Counted from the stretch's first letter, positions 44,393 through 53,034 are shown. The stretch: DNA of 64,000 nt from Calothrix sp. FI2-JRJ7 (GCA_019359675.1 JAHHGX010000091.1:1-64000), one strand, 5' to 3'. Program-made: numbers and translations. The notes: generated by a model from the letters alone, not told the origin.

Positions 44393-44740
44393 ATGAGGCA
44401 CGAAATTCTAACTCTAGTAGGCAAAAACTGTATTACACTTGCCGATGGTCAAAAGGTATATGAGCTTATTTATCCAGAATTGTTGGCAGACCAACCTGTA
44501 GAACTTGACTTTGCTGGAGTCAAAATTTTTGCTGCTCCTTTCTTTAACTTTGCTTTTGGGCAATTGCTAAAGGATATTCAACTAGAGAATCTTAATCATC
44601 TTTTAAAGGTGTTTAACCTTAACCAAGTCGGGGAGCAAATACTCAAGTTAGTTATTGAAAATTCAAAGCCGTATTACTCAGACCCTGATTTTCGCAATAG
44701 GGTAGACCAAGTTATTACAGAACAAGCTAGTACGCTTTGA
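44393..44740 (+). CDS. STAS-like DUF4325 protein
   Basis: This 115-aa protein starts at ATG 44393 (MRHEILTLVGKNCITLADGQ) and contains VELDFAGVKIFAAPFFNFAF, in which the xLDFxGVxxxxxxFxxxxF pattern is that of the STAS-like DUF4325 family. Such domains often pair with a histidine-kinase-like ATPase or other regulator; none is adjacent here. It is divergent from the PLD fragment (120 bases between starts) and may have belonged to the same defence locus, but that is not shown. The protein looks intact, ending RVDQVITEQASTL. Confidence 0.7.
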   Translation: MRHEILTLVGKNCITLADGQKVYELIYPELLADQPVELDFAGVKIFAAPFFNFAFGQLLKDIQLENLNHLLKVFNLNQVGEQILKLVIENSKPYYSDPDFRNRVDQVITEQASTL

Positions 44741-44761
44741 TACTTCAAGCGAGTTAAGACT

Positions 44762-44870
44762 GTAATTTTAGATTTTAAGATGCTAAGAAAGCGAGAAAAC
44801 TCTGTTTACGTTCCTCTGTATGACAATAGGGTGTTAACGTTTTCAGATGCTTCGTTCCTCAGCATGACAA
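44762..44870. repeat. Composite dispersed repeat (AAGATGCTAAGAAAGCG ... CCTCAGCATGAC)
   Basis: TTTTAAGATGCTAAGAAAGC to TGTATGACAATAG and then CAGATGCTTCGTTCCTCAGC (44845-44864) with ATGAC. It is the inverted counterpart of 41929-41985 and shares its end with the two copies at 53804-53874. A GGGATGGGCATCCTTGCCCGTCCC-type palindrome follows near 44895-44921. Confidence 0.8.
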
Positions 44871-44927
44871 TAGTATATGGCTAATTATTCTTGTGGGATG
44901 GGCATCCTTGCCCGTCCCCCAATCCCC

Positions 44928-45506
44928 CTACCATGCTTCTGCCCAATATATTATTTCTGATGCTTGGGGATTTATTGCGACGCCGTAACTGTCACCGTGA
45001 TTCCATTGAAAATCTTTGCTGCCTTTATCATCGGCGCCTAATACCAAGATTTCGTAGTTAAATGGAAATGATTTATCAGTGGTGTCATCACTGGTATGGA
45101 AGAATGTTGTAGGGACACCGTTGGGCTTGTTGATATGCTCGTTTGTATCACCACCTCTAAATTTATATTTGGCTGCTTGACGATATTGTGTTACCAAAGT
45201 GGCTATCTTAGATTGTGGCTGTTTCATTCGTAATTGTAAAACGTTACCCCCCTGCATGTAACCAGGTGAGTAAACGAAGCGAACACCTGTAGCATCAGCT
45301 GGTATTTCAGTAGGAAAATGCTTTATTTGTAATTTATCTAACCATAATTTAGTTCGTACTTCTCGGTAACGCCCTGTGTCTTTGACTATTTGATTTTCCT
45401 GGCTTTTATCAAGCGCACGACTCAGAAAAAATCCTCCTCCTACTATCCCGATTCCTCCCAACGATATCGATAATACTGTAACTATTTTGACAAGACTCGT
45501 TTTCAT
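44928..45506 (-). CDS. Exported or membrane-anchored hypothetical protein
   Basis: This 192-aa protein has an N-terminal hydrophobic segment (IVTVLSISLGGIGIVGGGFF) directly after MKTSLVK, a signal anchor or uncleaved signal peptide. The remainder reads VRTKLWLDKLQIKHFPTEIP, DATGVRFVYSPGYMQGGNVL and YEILVLGADDKGSKDFQWNH, ending QASEIIYWAEAW. The pattern of short strands suggests a compact beta-rich periplasmic domain. I do not recognise a catalytic motif. No operon partner is visible; the next gene is the divergent autotransporter. Confidence 0.65.
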   Translation of the reverse strand: MKTSLVKIVTVLSISLGGIGIVGGGFFLSRALDKSQENQIVKDTGRYREVRTKLWLDKLQIKHFPTEIPADATGVRFVYSPGYMQGGNVLQLRMKQPQSKIATLVTQYRQAAKYKFRGGDTNEHINKPNGVPTTFFHTSDDTTDKSFPFNYEILVLGADDKGSKDFQWNHGDSYGVAINPQASEIIYWAEAW

Positions 45507-45767
45507 GCGCGTTGGGTAATTTGTAGAGTTTTGAAAGTCTTATTAACCAACTACTACCTAAATCAGTAATTTTCCGTATCTAGCTAGGGATATATTTATA
45601 AAACTTAATAATAAAATTGGTAATTTCCCTGAAGACAAGTCAAATCAACATCAAATCTTTATCAAATACTTAAGTAGTAAATAAAAACTGTAATTACAAA
45701 CACTTGTATGTTATATATGTGACTGGTATTTTTGAACACACGATAAATAAAAAAATAAGTAATAGCA

Positions 45768-47600
45768 ATGAGAAAGATATTCATTACTGCTTTATTGTTA
45801 AGCGCTTCAGTATTATCACCGATAAAAGCTTTCGCGCAGCAGTTCAATCAATATTTTATTTTTGGTGACAGTCTAGTTGATAACGGCAATTTATATCGTT
45901 TGACAGGAAATCAATTTCCCACGAGTCCGCCATATTTTCAAGGACGTTTCTCTAATGGCCCTGTGTGGTCAGAGATTTTGGGTTCTTCCCTTCAAATCGT
46001 TCCTGCCGCAAGTGTTAACTTTGCTGTCGGTGGTTCGTCTTCTGGTAATGTAAATACTTTGAGTGGTTTGCTCGGTGCCCAGTTACCATCGTTACCGTTT
46101 CAAATCAACACTCAGTTTAACCAGTTTACATCACAAACACCTCTTGACCCGAATGCATTGTATGCCATATCAGTTGGCGCCAATGATTACTTAGCGCGAC
46201 CGCTAATATTACGGGCTACTAGTTCGCAACCAGTAGTAAATAATATATCGACTGCGGTCAATACTTTAATAGATAAAGGCGCCCGTAATATAATAGTGTC
46301 GAATTTGCCGACATTAGGAAGTACACCCCAAGAGCAAGCGTTAGGGACTGCCACTGCCAGCACTAATTTAACTCTTGAGCATAATCGAAATTTAAATATC
46401 GCGTTGGGAACAATCGCTAGAAGTCGCAAAGACATTAATATTATTCCCTTAGATGTTAATGCTGTATTTACAGAAGTAACGGCAAAGCCAGATAGATTTG
46501 GGCTTACGAATGTTTCTGAACCCTGCTTTAATCGAGCAGTGGGTACATTATGCTCAAATCCAAATCAATATCTATTCTGGGATGAACTCCACCCAACTAC
46601 TCGTGGACATGAGTTAATTGCACAATATACTGCTGCTGTTATCAATGCTCCCAAGACCTTTATACCTCAAGGTGAAGTTGGTTTAAATTTTGCAAAAAGA
46701 CAAACACAACTTATCGACGCGCGTTTGCTAGCTTTACGCACTACTCCTACAACACCTGGTGATACAAACCGTGTGGGAGCTTTTATTAACGGTGATATCA
46801 ATTTTGGAGATAGAGAAACAACCAGCAAATATCCAGGTTATGACTTTACGACTTCAGGTGTGACTACTGGTGTTGATTATCGTGTTGCTGATAATTTGGC
46901 TGTTGGTTTAGCTTTGGGTTATGCAAGTAATGACACAGACTTAAAGCAAAACAGAGGTAGTATTGGTGTTGATGGTTATTCTATATCGCTTTACAGCAAT
47001 TACGTGGGAGATAGTTTCTACGTTAATGGAGTTTTGGGATATGGCGATAATGACTATGATATTAAGCGCACAACTAATTTTGATAGTCGCACTGCTATAG
47101 GTAAACCCAATGGAAGTCAATTTAATGTAAATGTAAACGGTGGTTACGTTGCAAAATCACAGAACGTTGCTTATGGGCCTACTCTTGGTTTACGTTATAA
47201 CCGCGTTAGCATAGATAGCTATACTGAAAAAGGCGCCGATAGTTTAGATATGAGAGTTAGCGACCAACAAGTTGACTCGTTTGTAATGAGTGTTGGCGCC
47301 CAAGCATCAATTAGTATAGATGCAGGTAAAGATAGTAAAGTCATCCCAAACGTGCGCGTGAGTTACGAACATGAGTTTGGTAATGATAATCGCACTATCA
47401 CCTCAGAACTTTTATCTCAACCTGGTATTCCCATGCGTTCGCAAACCCTAGAACCTGACCGTGACCGTTTTAGATTAGGTGCAGGAGTACAAGTTCTATT
47501 TTCGCGCAACGTTGCTGGAGCAATAGACTATGAAGCCGTAATTGGGCAAAGCGATTTCAGTGATAATACTGTAAAAGGAGAAATTCGCTATCAATTTTAA
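45768..47600 (+). CDS. Autotransporter with GDSL/SGNH esterase passenger
   Basis: This 610-aa type Va secreted protein begins with a signal peptide (FITALLLSASVLSPIKAFA). The passenger (about 25-300) has the SGNH blocks: FGDSLVDNGNLY (block I, Ser in GDS), VNFAVGGSSSGN (block II Gly), SVGANDYLA (block III Asn) and DELHPTTRGHEL (block V Asp/His). The C-terminal 270 residues form an autotransporter beta-barrel (VGLALGYASNDTDLKQNRGS to the final EIRYQF, with the terminal aromatic). The layout matches EstA-like outer-membrane esterases that display a lipase on the cell surface. Length is as expected and all catalytic blocks are present. Confidence 0.92.
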   Translation: MRKIFITALLLSASVLSPIKAFAQQFNQYFIFGDSLVDNGNLYRLTGNQFPTSPPYFQGRFSNGPVWSEILGSSLQIVPAASVNFAVGGSSSGNVNTLSGLLGAQLPSLPFQINTQFNQFTSQTPLDPNALYAISVGANDYLARPLILRATSSQPVVNNISTAVNTLIDKGARNIIVSNLPTLGSTPQEQALGTATASTNLTLEHNRNLNIALGTIARSRKDINIIPLDVNAVFTEVTAKPDRFGLTNVSEPCFNRAVGTLCSNPNQYLFWDELHPTTRGHELIAQYTAAVINAPKTFIPQGEVGLNFAKRQTQLIDARLLALRTTPTTPGDTNRVGAFINGDINFGDRETTSKYPGYDFTTSGVTTGVDYRVADNLAVGLALGYASNDTDLKQNRGSIGVDGYSISLYSNYVGDSFYVNGVLGYGDNDYDIKRTTNFDSRTAIGKPNGSQFNVNVNGGYVAKSQNVAYGPTLGLRYNRVSIDSYTEKGADSLDMRVSDQQVDSFVMSVGAQASISIDAGKDSKVIPNVRVSYEHEFGNDNRTITSELLSQPGIPMRSQTLEPDRDRFRLGAGVQVLFSRNVAGAIDYEAVIGQSDFSDNTVKGEIRYQF

Positions 47601-47602
47601 TA

Positions 47603-47669
47603 AGAAACCAGGTTTCTTCATTGAAATCTTGTAATAAAAATAATGATTTTGCGTAGAAACCTGGTTTCT
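47603..47669. repeat. Single-copy AAACCAGGTTT hairpin element
   Basis: AGAAACCAGGTTTCT (47603-47617) and AGAAACCTGGTTTCT (47655-47669) flank a core with CTTGTAATAAAAATAATGAT. The core matches the cores of the 87-bp array at 3501-3740 (read on the other strand) and of the element at 51174-51290. It lies directly after the autotransporter stop, where it could terminate transcription. Confidence 0.85.
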
Positions 47670-47773
47670 AAAAGTAATTTTGCATAAAAATCTGGAATCC
47701 TTCGGTAATAACTTGTGTTTATTGTTAAGTCTTTAACACAGTCGAACAAAGCGTATTTTCGCGGAGGATTCAA

Positions 47774-48202
47774 ATGGAGTTAGCCGTCGCGGTTCTTATG
47801 GCTATTTTTATTATTCATTACCCAAGCAACAATGGTCCAGCAAAGATTAAACGGCGCCGAACTGGATGTCCAGTAGTGGATGTAACTTTTAATGGTCAGG
47901 AGCAACAAGAAATGGTTGTAGATACAGGCGCCAGTATGACTACCATCAATAAAAAGACAGCAGATAATTTAAACATCGAGCCAGTCAAAGAAGGTTACTT
48001 TATCATGGCAAGCGGTAAAGTCGAAAAATATCCCATTGGCTTCGTCAAGTCCATCGAAGTTGGCTCAACTAAGGTAGATAATGTCGAGGTAGCTATTATT
48101 GCCAATAAAGAAACTGGTCTTTTGGGACAGAATTTCTTTGGTAAGTATGATGTTACGATTAAACGTGATGAGATTGAGTTTAATGAGCCATTGGATAAGT
48201 AA
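47774..48202 (+). CDS. Membrane-anchored retropepsin-like aspartic protease
   Basis: This 142-aa protein is preceded by GGAGG with good spacing. A hydrophobic N-terminal segment (LAVAVLMAIFIIHY) is a probable anchor. The protease domain has the single DTGA active site in EMVVDTGASMTTINKKTADN and the second hydrophobic-hydrophobic-G motif in TGLLGQNFFGKYDVTI. Family members act as homodimers in which each subunit supplies one aspartate; substrates in bacteria are mostly unknown. Unlike the broken copy at 507-872 this one is intact. No operon partner is evident. Confidence 0.9.
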   Translation: MELAVAVLMAIFIIHYPSNNGPAKIKRRRTGCPVVDVTFNGQEQQEMVVDTGASMTTINKKTADNLNIEPVKEGYFIMASGKVEKYPIGFVKSIEVGSTKVDNVEVAIIANKETGLLGQNFFGKYDVTIKRDEIEFNEPLDK

Positions 48203-48265
48203 GATTGTATCGGATGAGGGCAGAGATGCCCGTTCCACAAGATTTTTATTTAGTTGGCAAGTTGG

Positions 48266-51028
48266 CTACAGCCAGTTTCCTACTAGTACATAAGGCGCCC
48301 ACAAATAAGGATTTTCGTCATTCGCTAACACAGATACTTGAGCTAGTCGGAGGGCTTCGGCTTTTGGTACGTTAGTATTGGCTAAAGCTTGATAAAATTT
48401 AATCATGATTTCTGCGGTTGAATTATCGTCAACTGACCATAATGTTGCTAAAGTGCTACGCGCACCTGCACGTACAGCAATACCAGCAAGTCCTAATGTT
48501 GCACGTTTATCTCCAGTTGCAGTTTGACAAGCGCTGAGAACGAGTAGTTCAATAGGACGAGACTCACTTTGCTCACGTAACCGCAATAAATTATCAAAAT
48601 CTTTGACTTTTAATAGTTTTTCCCAAGCTAAGATAAAGGTTTTATCAGCGTTTGAACTAAATTCTCCGTGGGTTGCCATATGAACAACTGTGTATGGCAA
48701 CCTTTGAATTTGGTTTTGGACATTTGCTTTGGTAAAAGTTTGGTTGAGAAGTTCTTTACTATTGGGTATTGCAGATAGAATTTTTTGTAATTCTGCGGGT
48801 ACGTTTTCAAGTGAAGAAAATGAGCGTCCATCGACTTTCATCTGTTGACTTACCCCACCTGCTAAAGCATTTAACTCTTTTCTCTCCAAAGGTTTTGGGT
48901 CTATTAATTGTAAACCTGGCGCCAGACTAATGGCGTATTTCTGAATTAAATATTGTTTTTGCGTTGCATCATAGAGAACAGCCATAGGAATATTTCGCAG
49001 TGAACCATCTAAAACAAAAACCAAAGTTTTAATTTTTTGAGTTGCAAGCTCACTTTCCATTGGTTTAATCATCCAGCTATATACTTGCTGTGACAAATTC
49101 TTGATATCGTTAGTTCGGTCGGGTTCTCTCAACTTTTTCTGAAGTTGTTCTAAAACGTTTTCTACTTCTTCTAAAGGTTTATAAGTCGTGTAATGTCTGA
49201 GTTCAGGTTGATTGGGTAATTTAACAATAATTTCTAAGCGGTCTTTGAGAATAATTGGATAGATAACTGCTGCGGTCGGGTCTATTTTATCAACAATGTC
49301 ATCAATTTGTTTGGCTTTTGGCAGCAAACAAGCTTCACGAAAGAAATTTTCTAGTTCGGTTAATTGTAACCCTTCGATTGCTTCGCGCGCTAATTTTAAA
49401 TTATCTTGTGTAGAGACGTGATTAATCACGTCTCTACGTAATTGTGAATGTAATTGTTTTTTTGATTTTTGATTTTCTGGTTGTAAGAGTAAATCAACAA
49501 ACTGCCGATAAACAGGTTCAACGTTATCTCTGAAAGAAAATTGTACATCTGGATTTAATGCAACTAAATCATTACGTAAATCTTTAAGCGTATTTACTGT
49601 TTCTTTATACGAATTAATTGCATTTTCAATATCTCCCTTTGCTTTCAGTATATAACCTAATTGCCATTGCCACAAATAAGTGATATCCGTAGCGTTGTTT
49701 GCAGTAGCTCTTGCTAAACCTTGTTCAGTAAGCTTTTGCGCGCTATTTATATCTTTATTTTCTAAGTATAATGCACCTAGGGCGCCTAACGCGAAAGCTT
49801 GAGAACGCTTATCGTTAATTTTTTCTGCTTGTTGAATAGAAATAGCTAAACTTTGAGCAATTTCTTTCCAGCTAGGATTATTCGCTGCGGTAGCTTGTTT
49901 TAAGCATATTGAGTTTTGTGCTAAGTTGATTTGAGCATAAATAGCTGCTTGGCTAGGTGGTATTGTATTTAATTTTGTTTTTATTTGACTTGATAGTTTT
50001 TGTGCTTCTGACCATTGCTGAAGCTCTTGCTGAATATCTAACTGATTAAGTTGTGCTTGAACTTGTGTAAGTGGTGAAGTTGAAATATTAGCAGCTTCAA
50101 TGTAAGATTGCGCTGCTTGATTGTAAAATTGAATAGCAAGTGGATATTTAGTAAGATTTTGATTAGTTTTACAGCGCAAAGGTATAGACTGTTCGTAGGT
50201 AGTATTAATATCTTGTACAACTTCCCTTTTCCCTAAAGCTAATTGAGTATTGCCCAAACTAATTAAAGCAGCACTAATATGTGAAGGAGATTGTAATTTT
50301 GTGGCAATGTCTCTACTTTGTTGTAACATCTTAGTCGAGTTATCTAAATCACCAGTTAGTTGTAAAACATCACCTAAACTACGTAACGCAGTGGCTTTTA
50401 TAAGAGAATCTGGTTGTTTTTTAAGACGAGGAGATATTTCTTCTAAATTCGCACGCGCTTGACGATACATTCCTAAAGCTTGCTGGGCAATACTTTGATT
50501 AATTAAACAACGAGTTACACCAATTTCATTGTTTGCTTTATCGTAAGTGTTTGCAGCTAGTTTCCATGTATTTAAAGCTTTCTCTGCTTCACCTAATTCT
50601 AATTGTATTTGTCCTTGAATATCTAAACTTTCAGCAAATATTTCTAGTCTTGATACATTATCTACACGAACTTCTGATTTTGTTAATATTTCAAGACTTT
50701 GTGTAATATAACTTTCAGCTTTCTTTAATTCTCCAAGTTTCTTAGCGACTAGAGAGAGATTACTGAATGTCATTGCTTCCCCTAACTTATTACCCTCTGA
50801 TTTAAAAAGTTGTACAGCTTGTAGCAATATTGCATTTGCGCGGGTTAATTCTCCAGTTTCGTAGAGTTTTCGACCTTGTTCTACTAATGCTTGAGGATTT
50901 GATGAAATATCTGCTGCATGGGTAGGGGAAAGGGAATGAATATTACAGACCAATAATAATGTAACAAAAAAAATAAGTATTGTTTTGGCGCCGCTCGGCA
51001 GAATTTCTAAATTTATTTTCATTGTCAC
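48266..51028 (-). CDS. CHAT-domain protease with N-terminal TPR array
   Basis: This 920-aa exported protein has a signal peptide (ILIFFVTLLLVCNIHSLSPT) and a TPR region of about 450 residues (for example ARKLYETGELTRANAILLQA-like units). A CHAT domain occupies about 600-920. The caspase-type dyad is visible: histidine in VVHMATHGEFSSN and cysteine in LLVLSACQTATGDKRATLGL. CHAT proteins cleave partner proteins, and in cyanobacteria they are commonly encoded next to TPS haemagglutinins, as here (the broken gene 51038-51803 lies just upstream). Around residues 531-539 the frame runs through a complete 28-bp GTAGAGACGT palindrome without interruption. Confidence 0.9.
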   Translation of the reverse strand: MTMKINLEILPSGAKTILIFFVTLLLVCNIHSLSPTHAADISSNPQALVEQGRKLYETGELTRANAILLQAVQLFKSEGNKLGEAMTFSNLSLVAKKLGELKKAESYITQSLEILTKSEVRVDNVSRLEIFAESLDIQGQIQLELGEAEKALNTWKLAANTYDKANNEIGVTRCLINQSIAQQALGMYRQARANLEEISPRLKKQPDSLIKATALRSLGDVLQLTGDLDNSTKMLQQSRDIATKLQSPSHISAALISLGNTQLALGKREVVQDINTTYEQSIPLRCKTNQNLTKYPLAIQFYNQAAQSYIEAANISTSPLTQVQAQLNQLDIQQELQQWSEAQKLSSQIKTKLNTIPPSQAAIYAQINLAQNSICLKQATAANNPSWKEIAQSLAISIQQAEKINDKRSQAFALGALGALYLENKDINSAQKLTEQGLARATANNATDITYLWQWQLGYILKAKGDIENAINSYKETVNTLKDLRNDLVALNPDVQFSFRDNVEPVYRQFVDLLLQPENQKSKKQLHSQLRRDVINHVSTQDNLKLAREAIEGLQLTELENFFREACLLPKAKQIDDIVDKIDPTAAVIYPIILKDRLEIIVKLPNQPELRHYTTYKPLEEVENVLEQLQKKLREPDRTNDIKNLSQQVYSWMIKPMESELATQKIKTLVFVLDGSLRNIPMAVLYDATQKQYLIQKYAISLAPGLQLIDPKPLERKELNALAGGVSQQMKVDGRSFSSLENVPAELQKILSAIPNSKELLNQTFTKANVQNQIQRLPYTVVHMATHGEFSSNADKTFILAWEKLLKVKDFDNLLRLREQSESRPIELLVLSACQTATGDKRATLGLAGIAVRAGARSTLATLWSVDDNSTAEIMIKFYQALANTNVPKAEALRLAQVSVLANDENPYLWAPYVLVGNWL
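49410..49437. repeat. Perfect 28-bp palindrome inside the CHAT gene
   Basis: GTAGAGACGTGATT (49410-49423) is followed by its exact complement AATCACGTCTCTAC (49424-49437). It encodes roughly RRDVINHVST of the CHAT protein and keeps the frame. It is the only perfect copy of the family I found and the only one inside an intact gene. Confidence 0.92.
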
Positions 51029-51037
51029 TATACCTTA

Positions 51038-51803
51038 TTAATTTGAACGAACTCTATTATCAGACGTACAAGCTGAGACCGAACTGTTTATATTAATTAA
51101 ATTAGGCGCCGAAGCAATCAATTGCACTTCACCAAATTTATTTATTTTCCAAGCATTAACTTCTATTACTGATAGGACTTACGCTGCATAAACCTGGTTT
51201 CTACGCATTCATTGTCGCAGACAAATCGTCATTTTTATTACATGTTATCAACGAAGAAACCAGGTTTCTAGGTTTTTATGCGTAAGTCCTGGCTGAATTG
51301 TAAATTTTAGATTTTAAATCTTTAATTATTAATTTTTGTTTATTACTATTGACTTTTCTACTTTGTTCTGATTCCTTTGCAATACTTACCCAGTCAACTG
51401 TTGCTGTTTGATTATTACGAAGTGCTTCACGATGGCTAAATGGTAATCCCCCACGTTCAGTAATAATAAATGAATTACCCGTTGCCGAAGCACGAATTAA
51501 CCCATCTATATTAGATATAGATTTACCAGTAATTCTACTAATAAGATGTTGGATATCTAAAGAATTATCAAAATGAACGGTGGCGCCAGTTGGAACCGAG
51601 AAAGAACCAAAACTGTGAAATAAATTGGCGCCTGCCGTTGTTCCACCTTCGATAACTGTTACATTCCCCTGCTGACGAACAACAGTATTTCTGATTAGGG
51701 TTTCATCTGCCGCAATTTGTGCGATTGTTGGATTGGAAGAAAGCAGTGACAATAGATTGCTACCAGCTAGCCAAAATCCAAGAACATGCGATTTCATTGA
51801 CAA
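51038..51803 (-). pseudogene. TPS/filamentous haemagglutinin N-terminal protein, internally deleted and broken by a MITE
   Basis: The start (MKSHVLGFWLAGSNLLSLLS, signal-like) leads into a TPS secretion domain: NVTVIEGGTTAGANLFHSFG, FSVPTGATVHFDNSLDIQHL, ISRITGKSISNIDGLIRASA. Instead of the usual long repeat region, the frame jumps to a typical C-terminal segment (SFIITERGGLPFSHREALRN, then ATVDWVSIA). It ends in ARTYA, coded by the terminal repeat of a MITE at 51174-51290. Beyond the MITE the characteristic tail is still readable (IEVNAWKINKFGEVQLIASA) and stops at 51038-51040. So the gene has suffered a large internal deletion and an insertion. It lies directly upstream of the CHAT gene. 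Confidence 0.8.
51174..51290. mobile_element. 117-bp MITE-like element with AGGACTTACGC terminal inverted repeats
   Basis: AGGACTTACGC at 51174-51184 and GCGTAAGTCCT at 51280-51290 are perfect inverted repeats. Between them lie the AAACCTGGTTT and AGAAACCAGGTTTCT palindromes and the TCATTTTTATTACATG core seen at 3501-3740 and 47603-47669. The element interrupts the haemagglutinin gene. No clear target-site duplication is visible, and no ORF lies inside. Its transposase, if any, is not in the window. Confidence 0.82.
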
Positions 51804-51950
51804 ATAGAGACCTTAGTATTTATTATTTGATTACTTCGTATTTATTTTCTTGTACCTATTGCCTAATCATTCAATACTTAACTAAAGCCTAAGATTTACA
51901 AACCTCTTGTAGCACAGACATCCTTGCCTGTGCAGTCAACTTATAATAAC
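51804..51950. other. Short spacer with a GCACAGACATCCTTGCCTGTGC palindrome
   Basis: A dispersed palindrome near 51911-51932 has arms GCACAG and CTGTGC with AGGCA/TGCCT-type inner pairing. It is likely a terminator for the small minus-strand operon to its right. Confidence 0.5.
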
Positions 51951-52127
51951 TTACAACATCTGAACAATTTCACGAATTTTAGTAATCAAAAAATTCGTTT
52001 CTTCCAGATGATGCTTCTCTAACTCTTTATACCTCTCTTCCCAAGATTTCGTGACATCATCTTTATAACGCTTGACTTTTATCCACTTATAGGTATCTAA
52101 AATTTCTTGTTTCTCTTCTGGTGTCAT
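51951..52127 (-). CDS. Small charged protein, 58 aa
   Basis: ATG 52125-52127 opens a frame MTPEEKQEILDTYKWIKVKR, continues YKDDVTKSWEERYKELEKHH and ends TNFLIT-KIREIVQML at TAA 51951-51953. It is almost entirely helical and charged, with heptad-like spacing that suggests a short coiled coil. It begins 11 bases after the stop of the upstream gene, so it is probably the last gene of a four-gene minus-strand set (53325 down to 51951). I do not recognise it; the size and setting would suit an antitoxin or accessory subunit. Confidence 0.55.
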   Translation of the reverse strand: MTPEEKQEILDTYKWIKVKRYKDDVTKSWEERYKELEKHHLEETNFLITKIREIVQML

Positions 52128-52138
52128 ACTTATGTTAA

Positions 52139-52735
52139 CTAAAACTTGTCATCAGCTAGTTTACATATACTCACACTCATTTCGTCTATGAAACTAATTG
52201 CTTCGTTTACGTCATTAGTTGGGTTCATATACTGATTTAAAGCTTTTTCAGCTTGCAATTTATAATCTGGATATAACTCTGAGAACTTTTCAAAGATTAC
52301 TTGCATTCTCCTAGAATAAAATGCTTCATCAACCATCACTATACTCAAACATAAACGCAAAACCTTTTTACTTGCCCAACGCGCGCACTCCATTACATAT
52401 TTAGGGTTATTTCGGTCTTCTTCATCAGGTTCAAGAATACCTTTTCGTACACCTTCTAGCGTTTTGCGGTAATTAGCATTTAAAAGCTTTGCTAATTGTA
52501 CTCCTGCTGGATAAGATGAAAATGATGCAGTAATATCTTCACCGCAAATTAATACGCTGTCTGTTTTAAAAATAAACCTTAACCGTTCTGCGTTCGGATC
52601 ATTCAATTCTTTATCTTCTATACAGCTAATATCAAGAAGGGTAAGAGTTGGATATTTCGGTTCAAATTCATCTTGAATTGCCTTTTCCCATAATTCATCT
52701 TCATTGTTAGGCGTCCGCTTTAAGATGCAAGCCAA
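52139..52735 (-). CDS. Protein resembling the C-terminal part of a nucleotidyltransferase
   Basis: This 198-aa protein has no signal peptide. The segment LTLLDISCIEDKELNDPNAE, then RLRFIFKTDSVLICGEDI resembles the post-catalytic part of MNT-type nucleotidyltransferases, in which a hydrophobic LD-strand and a DSVxxxGED motif recur. The helical C-terminal half (MECARWASKKVLRLCLSIVM) also fits. The catalytic GSxxxGxxxxxSDxD motif that should precede it is absent. Its start overlaps the end of the upstream gene by 16 bases in another frame. It may be an N-terminally truncated relative or a distinct protein; I am unsure. Confidence 0.5.
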   Translation of the reverse strand: MACILKRTPNNEDELWEKAIQDEFEPKYPTLTLLDISCIEDKELNDPNAERLRFIFKTDSVLICGEDITASFSSYPAGVQLAKLLNANYRKTLEGVRKGILEPDEEDRNNPKYVMECARWASKKVLRLCLSIVMVDEAFYSRRMQVIFEKFSELYPDYKLQAEKALNQYMNPTNDVNEAISFIDEMSVSICKLADDKF

Positions 52736-53031
52736 AGACTAAAATAGCCCAGACCACGTTGAGTAGGTTTCCAACCTTTATCTAGAGCTAAAAGAATAAC
52801 AGATTTTACTAACGAGGGAGTAATTAGGCGCCGTTGTGCCCATCTTCTATATTCATTATCTTTATCTGAAACGTAAGTGTTATGATATTTAAAGCCTGCA
52901 TTCAGCCTTTGCCGAGAAAAATCGCTATGTTCAATAATTATATATAGGTAACCATCGCTTGGCGAGACAACCCATCTGTAAGTTGTTTCGTTCACAGTAA
53001 TTATTCGAGTTCCTTTTTTTGGAAGTCCCAT
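52720..53031 (-). CDS. Conserved hypothetical protein, 103 aa
   Basis: The protein starts MGLPKKGTRIITVNETTYRW and continues VVSPSDGYLYIIIEHSD, forming what looks like several beta strands. It ends with a helical part, RRLITPSLVKSVILLALDKG, followed by WKPTQRG. This strand-then-helix layout with a final GWxPxQRG motif recurs in short bacterial hypotheticals, often in accessory regions. No active site can be named. It starts three bases after the stop of the DUF2281-like gene and overlaps the next gene by 16 bases, so all three are likely translated from one mRNA. Confidence 0.6.
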   Translation of the reverse strand: MGLPKKGTRIITVNETTYRWVVSPSDGYLYIIIEHSDFSRQRLNAGFKYHNTYVSDKDNEYRRWAQRRLITPSLVKSVILLALDKGWKPTQRGLGYFSLWLAS

Positions 53032-53034
53032 AAG

